Assembly: GCF_900107035.1 (NCBI RefSeq)
Contig: NZ_FNOJ01000003.1
Location: 124,001 to 188,000 of the forward strand
Length of the DNA: 64,000 nucleotides
Source: Alicyclobacillus hesperidum
Lineage (GTDB): Bacteria; Bacillota; Bacilli; Alicyclobacillales; Alicyclobacillaceae
Direction of reading: 5' to 3'
Numbering within the stretch: position 1 is the stretch's first letter; every line of letters starts with the position of its first letter. Positions 62,422-64,000 of this stretch are shown here, one piece after another. Position numbers and translations under genes: made by a program. The notes beneath the pieces were generated by a model that saw only the letters and a list, made by a program, of their open reading frames with translations, searched no databases and was not told where the DNA came from.

Positions 62422-64000
62422 TTAGGCTTTCGTCCACTCAAGCAACTGCGTAATGGGCTCTGCGTAGAGAATGCAAAGTCGGTGCAAGGCTCTTGTACAA
62501 CCTACATATAAGAGCTTTGCATCGCGCTCGCTCCAATTGTAATGGTTTGCATCGGCATCGACGACAATCACACTGTCAAATTCCAAACCTTTCGCAAGGT
62601 AAATTGGGACAATGCTGATGCCGCCTTCGTAATCGCCGCGATCGGCCGTCAACAAATGGGCGTCGAGCCCTGCTTCCAAACAGGCATTGTGATAAACGTG
62701 AGCATCTTCTTCCGTACGTGTCAACACGGCAACTGTTGAAGACGACTCACGCATTCCTATGATGCGATGAAGCACAGCCTCAAAGCGATCTCGCCACGCC
62801 ACCTCTTCCACCAGCACCTTATCACCGCTGCGGAACACGGGCTTTGCTTCGACCGCTGGGCCAAAAGGCCGCAACATTCGATTGGCAAACTCGATGATCT
62901 CGAAAGTCGAACGGTACGACACCGACAGTTCCACGTAGCGACAACCGCTCGGAAATTGGTCAATGAACGCACTCCATTCGCGGATTCCCGCTTCACTGTG
63001 GATGCTCTGTGAGAGATCTCCAAGAATGGTGAACGAGTTGCTCGGACAATAGGCTCGCAAAACCTGCAAATGTACAGGTGAGAAGTCTTGCGCTTCGTCG
63101 ATCACAACGTGATCGAACCGATCGCGCGGATCAATACCGTACAACCACTGATGAATCGCGAGCAGAAGCGGCAGATCTTCCGGCTGTACCTGCGGACGTG
63201 CACCGCGTTTCTCAGGCTGGCGCAGCGAAGACGTCGTCAACTCAGGATGCCATTCAAGAAACCTGCGATAGAACGTGAGTGGCTCCATGTTCGGCCACCG
63301 CTCTTCATACTGGCGAATGGCTGCCGCCAACTTTCGCTTTGACGATTTATCTGTCTGGCCAGCCGCTTTGGCTTCCATTTCGAAGTGCCGACGGACGCGT
63401 GCCAATACGCGCTGCCTACGTACAAAGACTGGATAGTTGGCATATTCTTCGAAAAACCAGCGAGCGATTGTCGCATGTTCGAGGGAACGGCCGAACGGTG
63501 CGACTGCTGCTCCCATTGGCAGCATCGACTGTTCACTTTCGCCGAGAAATGCCTGCAGGCTATGCCACGTTTCAAGCCTGCCTTTGCACTCCACCTCCCG
63601 CATGGCGGTCGCATATTCCGGCGGTTGGCGAAGCGCGAACCGCTGGCGCAGACGTTCACCGGGATCGACCAGAAGCACAGCGTGATCCAGCACGCGCAAA
63701 GCAAACGCGGAAAAGGTCGTCTGCTGTACGCCTCCTACGCCTAGTTCGGGGAGTACCTCAGAAATATAGTCGACGAACATCGCCGATGGTGCAAAAATCA
63801 CCATACGTTCGGCGCGCAGGCGTTCGGGATGCTGGTACAAGAGGTATGCGAGCCTGTGGAGGGCGACGGTTGTTTTGCCACTACCAGCGACGCCTTGGAT
63901 AACAATCGGCAAGCTCCTATCCGCTCGAATAATGTCATTTTGTTCCGCCTGTATGGTCGCGACGATGTCGCGCAGGCGACTGTCTTTCGCATCCTGGAGC
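62422..64000 (-). CDS. HelD-like superfamily I helicase (5' end beyond window)
   Basis: The 3' 526 codons of a UvrD/Rep-like ATPase; the frame runs off the window. Preceding the Walker A is RLRDIVATIQAEQNDIIRAD, then VIQGVAGSGKTTVALHRLAY (Walker A). Further motifs are HVVIDEAQDFSPVHLQVL (Walker B), TILGDLSQSIHS, VELSVSYRST, and KGLEFDSVIVVDAD with YVGCTRALHRLCILY near the end. The QAEQNDIIRAD-GVAGSGKT order is typical of HelD, which removes stalled RNA polymerase from DNA in Firmicutes. The N-terminal coiled coil that would confirm HelD is outside the window. Confidence 0.88.
   Translation of the reverse strand, partial: LQDAKDSRLRDIVATIQAEQNDIIRADRSLPIVIQGVAGSGKTTVALHRLAYLLYQHPERLRAERMVIFAPSAMFVDYISEVLPELGVGGVQQTTFSAFALRVLDHAVLLVDPGERLRQRFALRQPPEYATAMREVECKGRLETWHSLQAFLGESEQSMLPMGAAVAPFGRSLEHATIARWFFEEYANYPVFVRRQRVLARVRRHFEMEAKAAGQTDKSSKRKLAAAIRQYEERWPNMEPLTFYRRFLEWHPELTTSSLRQPEKRGARPQVQPEDLPLLLAIHQWLYGIDPRDRFDHVVIDEAQDFSPVHLQVLRAYCPSNSFTILGDLSQSIHSEAGIREWSAFIDQFPSGCRYVELSVSYRSTFEIIEFANRMLRPFGPAVEAKPVFRSGDKVLVEEVAWRDRFEAVLHRIIGMRESSSTVAVLTRTEEDAHVYHNACLEAGLDAHLLTADRGDYEGGISIVPIYLAKGLEFDSVIVVDADANHYNWSERDAKLLYVGCTRALHRLCILYAEPITQLLEWTKA

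Noticed and set aside
63279-63902. 207-codon plus-strand frame
   Set aside because: Antisense to the conserved helicase core; Arg/Pro/Ala-rich shadow.

Overview
The window looks like chromosomal DNA from a mesophilic to moderately thermophilic, endospore-forming Firmicute close to Alicyclobacillus. The evidence is indirect but consistent. There are strong AGGAGG ribosome sites with frequent GTG/TTG starts, a moderate GC content judged by eye, and a bacillithiol pair (yojF-bshB2). HisG is the short, HisZ-dependent form. There is a sedolisin (S53) peptidase and a GH113 beta-mannanase, a family founded on an Alicyclobacillus acidocaldarius enzyme. No rRNA, tRNA or CRISPR array was seen.

Layout. 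1-600: a decayed IS66 transposase tail. 0.6-8.2 kb: an aldo/keto reductase converging on an eight-gene, tightly overlapping histidine operon on the minus strand (hisZ-G-D-B-H-A-F-IE; no hisC). 8.4-17.8 kb: housekeeping genes (LysM protein, ispG, zinc alcohol dehydrogenase, ctaB, tagO/wecA-like, rlmL-like, acnA). 17.8-26.1 kb: a minus-strand alpha-glucan operon (LacI regulator, debranching glucosidase, ABC transporter, GH13) with LacI-type palindromes upstream of and inside it. 26.2-40.6 kb: mixed metabolic genes (iron alcohol dehydrogenase, two EamA transporters, HI0933-type flavoprotein, Maf, a methyltransferase, a Cys/Met-metabolism PLP enzyme, amidase, trxB, an acyl-CoA synthetase with an incomplete ATP-grasp, thioredoxin). 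It also holds two small genes with good ribosome sites and a protein built from five copies of a QFGxNPQ-type repeat. 40.8-46.2 kb: an accessory island. A mercury-resistance operon (MerF-like, ArsR, redoxin with an in-frame amber codon, CcdA, MerA) lies between an IS3 remnant and two IS256 remnants, with an ankyrin protein between the latter. 46.3-52.8 kb: small protein, Staygreen homologue, a sedolisin without prodomain whose ribosome site sits in a strong hairpin, LMW phosphatase, bacillithiol genes, cupin, GNAT and MFS. 52.8-62.3 kb: a beta-mannan utilisation locus. 62.4 kb to the end: a HelD-like helicase running off the window.

The most coherent biology is the mannan locus. The ABC transporter would import mannooligosaccharides, and GH113, which has no signal peptide, would cut them inside the cell. 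The AGE-family epimerase would turn mannobiose into mannosyl-glucose, and the GH130 phosphorylase would release mannose-1-phosphate and glucose. A LacI regulator and a repeated GTTATCCTAAC-like operator at both divergent promoters tie the genes into one regulon, with an AraC-type regulator at the far end. The other notable features are the IS-flanked mercury operon with an ArsR in place of MerR, the sequestered ribosome site of the sedolisin, and the QFGxNPQ repeat protein.
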